Source: Monilinia fructicola
Lineage: Eukaryota; Ascomycota; Leotiomycetes; Helotiales; Sclerotiniaceae
Assembly (NCBI GenBank): GCA_008692225.1
Contig: VICG01000002.1
Location: 2,525,501-2,589,500 of the forward strand
Length of the DNA stretch: 64,000 bases
Direction of reading: 5' to 3'
Shown here: piece by piece, positions 60,343 through 64,000 of the stretch
Layout of the letters: the number at the start of each line of letters is the position of its first letter
How positions within the stretch are numbered: position 1 is the first letter of the stretch
Made by a program: the position numbers and the translations under genes
Notes under the pieces: generated by a model
Told to the model about the DNA's origin: nothing
The model's database searches: none
Seen by the model: only the letters and a program-made list of their open reading frames with translations

Positions 60343-62505
60343 CTACCATTCGTATTCTCCGGTTGCCTTGTGGAACACGTATTCCTTTCCATTGACGGTA
60401 AGAACTCCATCTTTCATAACGCACTTCCTGCATAATGGGTTAGTACAGATAACAGATATGGTAAGAGAAAATGTGTATTAGAAGGAAAGTGAAGGAATCA
60501 AAACTCATACCACTTGTTCTTGACTCGCTGGACTTTATCATACATGCAAAGCATAATATGACCCATGCCCTCATCATCATCTTCATCGTCATTCAAACCA
60601 TCATCAGAATCATCCAAATCAGAATTGATTGCATCTTCATCTAATTCATCCTTGATCTTATCATCATCGTCATCATCAGAGCCAGGTCCATCCGTTTGTG
60701 ACACTGGGCCTGATAAGTTCTTGCGCTGGCGCTTGTTTGAAGGAGTTTTAGTAGCTTCTTTGAGTGGAAGCATCAAGCCACCACCTTCCATAGCCTTGCC
60801 CATAGACTCGATCTTTGTACGGATGAGGTTGTCAATTTCAACTCGACCCATGGCAATCTCATTTCCTTGGGAATCAAATTGCTTGATCACACCCATAGAA
60901 TCATCAATATCGTCACCAGCTCCATCAGTTTGTGCACTTCCTACACCACCTTGAGAGTTTTGGGGATTTTGAGGAGCCTGAGGGGCTTCGGGGGCTTGAG
61001 GGGCTTGCGGGGCCTGCGGGGCCTGAGGGGCTTGGTGAGCTTGAGGAGCTTGGGAAGTCTGGGGTCCCTGACCATTCGGAGTGTTTTGAGGGTTTTGTGC
61101 ATTTTGGAATGATCTCTGCTGCTGTAATTGTTGGGCCTGTTGAGCTGCCATACTTTGTCTATAAGCAGCTGCAGCTTGCTGACTTTGCTGGCTTTGAGGT
61201 TGTCCTTGTGGCTGCTGTGGCTGAGCTTGGGGGGGTACACCGCTACCTGGTCTCTGCTGCTGCTGCTGCTGTTGCTGTTGCTGCTGCTGCTGCATTTGTT
61301 GCATTTGCAAATGTTGTTGCTGTTGTGCATGCATAGCATGCTGCTGCTGTGGGCTCATTTGCGAAATGGCTTGCTGTTGTGGTGGTGCACCACCACCCCC
61401 TTGAATGGATTGAATTGAAGCCGCAGCTCTTTGTCCATAAGATGCATGTAGATTCTGAGCAGCGCGTTGTTGAGCAGGTGTGGCATTAGGCATAGTCATA
61501 AGAGGATTTTGAGGGGGTGGTTGTGACATAGGCATAGGGAGAAATCCTTGGGGTTCCATGCCAGGTTCAGTCTTGACACGAGGTCCGTTAGGCATTGGAG
61601 TTTGATAGATTGGTTGATTGGGAGGAGTGCCTGCATGTTGATAGTTTGAAGGTACAGTTGGTGGATTTTGTATAGCTGGTGGATCAGGTTTTGGATCCCA
61701 TGGGAACATAGCAACTTGAAGTTGTGACAATTTCTTTTGCCATCCCTTTGAAATGTATTAGTAACATGATTGGAAAAGTTATCTTTGGAAGATTTAGCAG
61801 TCTTGGTGTACAATATTGTAAGGAACAAATATATGTGTAAGGGCACCAGTGACATGAAGCACTACTACATGTGTGTACGTGTGTGCCCACATCACATACA
61901 TATATACCCCCCTCTCCCCCATCTCTCTCTCTCTCTTGTGTACCACGTGATACAAAAGACGGAAAGAGACTAGTTTAGGAAAAGTTTTCACAACCGAGAG
62001 ACTGAGTGGCAAGGGTATAAAGCCAAATACAGAGGGTCGCCCACCTGCAAAAAAACTGGCCAATTTGTGCACAGGCAGTAATCAAGCAGCAACAGAAGAA
62101 AAGCAACAATAACAACAACAACAACCACCAAGATTCGCAACAGAGAAATATCCAGCACAATCAAAAGAGAGCGAGACAGAGAGATACATTGATGTTATCG
62201 AAATCAACTCCTCATTCCGACAACGAAGAAATCATCCATTCAAAAGAAGAAAGAAAACAAGAAAAAAGAAAGGAAAGAAAAAGAAAATAAGGAATCAGAA
62301 TACGAATTGAAGATCATGGAAATACGACAATGGGAATGTATCAGAAGGAAAGGGGGGATGAAAAAATAAAGAGTTCAAAACATACCCTCTTCAATTCCTC
62401 CAACACTTGTTCATCAACTCCACCTTCCTCGAAATCAACTCGAGAACTATCGACCACATCTGCGATTATCTGCTGGTAGACATTTCCGACCTGAGTGTTC
62501 GACAT
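60343..62505 (-). CDS. toa1: Transcription factor TFIIA large (alpha-beta) subunit, TOA1 type
   Basis: Three exons: 62505-62386, 61745-60511 and 60427-60343, giving 479 residues. Exon 1 is the conserved N-terminal helix-bundle part (VGNVYQQIIADVVDSSRVD, DFEEGGVDEQVLEELKR), continued in exon 2 by GWQKKLSQLQVAMFPWDP. Residues about 60-300 form a long low-complexity linker with a polyglutamine run (near 155-170) and QAP repeats. An acidic stretch (SDLDDSDDGLNDDEDDDEG) precedes the C-terminal beta-barrel (MLCMYDKVQRVKNKW, then KCVMKDGVLTVNGKEYVFH and the terminal GEYEW in exon 3). The protein pairs with the small subunit, stabilises TBP on the TATA box in the nucleus and is essential. It is longer than yeast Toa1 (286 aa) because of the linker. 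The ATG at 62505 was chosen because it begins exactly at the family N-terminus. The first intron is 640 nt, very long for a fungus. Confidence 0.96.
61005..61045 (+). repeat. Coding minisatellite (Gln-Ala-Pro repeats) in the TFIIA gene
   Basis: Nine-base units GGGGCTTGA/GGGGCCTGC on the plus strand encode QAP on the minus strand. Confidence 0.8.
61254..61327 (+). repeat. (CTG/TTG)n coding microsatellite, polyglutamine of TFIIA
   Basis: CAG/CAA codons on the minus strand encode Gln runs interrupted by Met. The long leucine-only plus frames here are artefacts. Confidence 0.9.
61746..62385 (-). other. Exceptionally long first intron of the TFIIA gene
   Basis: GTATGT donor and TTTCAAAG acceptor. 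The 640 nt include CA- and CT-rich runs (61876-61940) and CAA runs (62095-62130). No exon or RNA gene is recognised inside. Confidence 0.75.
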
Positions 62506-64000
62506 CTTGGCTGTCGCGTTCCTTGGATATATGATGAGAAGATTGATGATGAACACAACAGCGATTCGGCTTCGGCTTCAGCTTCAAATTCAACTTCAGC
62601 TTTGTTTTCTCTGACAACCTTTTTTTATTTCTTTACGCGCGAGTAATTACTGATCTTGCAGATATCGTCGCACTCAGAATTCTCATTACTCTGATCTGCC
62701 AAGCACAAAATTGACGATTGGAGGTTGTTGATAAAGAGAGAGAGAGGTAAGAGGTAAGGTTGCGATGGTTGATTTGATGAACTTGTACTTGTACTTGATT
62801 CCCCGTTTGTGCAAAGAAAGCGTCCCTCGTTCGCAAACAATCAAAAAGAAAGGATGGATTGCCCTCCGCTACCCTCTCCAACAACTTCTTCTCAGGATCG
62901 TGAATGGGATGGGATGCCACTATCTTAATTGACGCAAATGAACTTCTCGACTATCTTATGTAAGTTTGTAAATAAATTTAATGGAATTCTGTAAAAGATA
63001 AAATTGATCTTGCTTAGATCTTCTTCCAAGGTTTGCTCAGGTTCTTTGCTGGTGGAGTTGTATGGGGGATGGTGGCTTTGGTAGAGATATGGGCAACCTT
63101 AGCCTGCCTTCGCTTATATAATAGATAATAAATAATAAATAATAAATAATAGAAAATAGAAAATAGAATATAATGACTGTCAGGTACGTCGGGCACTTGT
63201 TATTATTCCTGATCAAAGAGATCCTGAAGTTGCTCAGCTCAACTTACAAGGCTGAATCTCCGCCTTTTCTTTCGTTCCCTTTAATCATTTATGATAAATG
63301 AATGAATGCATCGTGGGATGACTCGTTAAGAGGGAAAAGAGATATTTATTTGTTAATTGACACTCCATTAGTTCTCGATTTTTGAATCATCGAATTGATT
63401 TATTAAAAGCCCTGGAGATTACTAATATTCCAAGGTTGGATATGAATTTATGGATGGATTTATGGACGGATTACCGGTTAGAAGATAGATTGTTTAGACT
63501 ATGGATAGATTATGGCTCATGGGTAATGGCTAATGGTTGACGGATGGCTTATGGCTGACTGGTCTATCTATGAATCATAATACAAGTCATAAATACAAGT
63601 AACCTTTCAAAAATACAATTAATTTGATGGTTTGCTTCTTGTGCCGAGGTAGCGGGTAATTCTAGGTAATATGTGGTTGTCCTTACTCTGTATGCTCATA
63701 GAGGCAATTCATGAATCACCCGGGCAGTCTATCTACAGTATTCATGGATCGACCTAAAGTACTGATTAGGTAATTTTTTGATGCTTACCTACGTCGGCTG
63801 AGTCTTGGATTGCCACACAGGTCCACGGGTATGATAACTACTACCTTTCTTTATAGGCAACAATATACTATACTCGAGTACGAAGTACGAACCTTACCTA
63901 CCTCCAAGAACTCCATGGGACGTATGAATCAATTCAATCACCTTTCATACACATTCTCAAGTAATTCGTTTAGATGATTTACATTTCCGAACAAATATAA
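62506..64000. other. Upstream region of the TFIIA gene, no gene seen
   Basis: Contains a (AATAATAAAT)n-type array at about 63117-63170 and TATGGAT/ATGGCT-type degenerate repeats at 63440-63560. The minus frame 62633-62920 has no supporting features. Confidence 0.45.

Noticed and set aside
60565..61418. Ser-, Leu- and Gly-rich plus-strand frames
   Set aside because: They are antisense shadows of the acidic, QAP and polyglutamine regions of the TFIIA gene.
1..64000. tRNA genes, rRNA and CRISPR arrays
   Set aside because: No B-box-like GTTCGANNC with a matching cloverleaf, no rRNA-like sequence and no spaced direct repeats of CRISPR type were noticed by eye; a covariance-model scan would be decisive.

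Overview
The window looks like nuclear DNA of a filamentous ascomycete. Genes carry short spliceosomal introns (about 40-115 nt, GTAAGT-type donors, YAG acceptors), no operons are seen, and two recognised proteins are eukaryotic core or fungal types (the TFIIA large subunit and an SPFH/stomatin protein). The gene set (small Cys-rich secreted proteins, Kex2-type peptide precursor, LaeA/UMTA-like methyltransferase, DHA1-type transporter) and the AT-rich composition would fit a plant-associated Leotiomycete such as the Sclerotiniaceae. That placement is inference; nothing in the window proves a species.

Layout. 1-6 kb: no intact gene, only degenerate coding-like stretches and an AT-rich element of about 845 bp bounded by inverted repeats. 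6.8-7.7 kb: a two-exon HAD phosphatase. 8.2-11.3 kb: a broken, intronless RHS/YD-repeat gene of bacterial type. 12.6-18.6 kb: three genes for predicted secreted or membrane-attacking proteins, namely a Kex2-cleavable repeat peptide precursor, an 8-cysteine small secreted protein and a MACPF-domain protein. 19.3-20.5 kb: a stomatin-like gene on the minus strand with an apparent 2-nt frameshift. 20.6-42.6 kb: gene-poor, with only one small supported gene (30.9 kb), an octanucleotide satellite, a second copy of the AT-rich repeat family, and a 5-kb tract (37-42 kb) unusually dense in microsatellites. 42.6-44.1 kb: a seven-exon methyltransferase. 49.4-51.2 kb: an MFS transporter. 52.6-54.8 kb: two multi-exon genes of unknown function. 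60.3-62.5 kb: TFIIA large subunit (TOA1 type) with an exceptionally long first intron.

How genes work together. There is no convincing biosynthetic cluster. The clearest theme is 8-18.6 kb, where a relic of a bacterial-type RHS protein, a multi-peptide precursor, a Cys-rich secreted protein and a MACPF protein lie side by side, which reads as an effector/toxin-type accessory stretch. The transporter, methyltransferase and housekeeping genes are isolated by kilobases of repeats and relics. All coordinates of introns and all family calls come from reading the sequence; no database search was possible.
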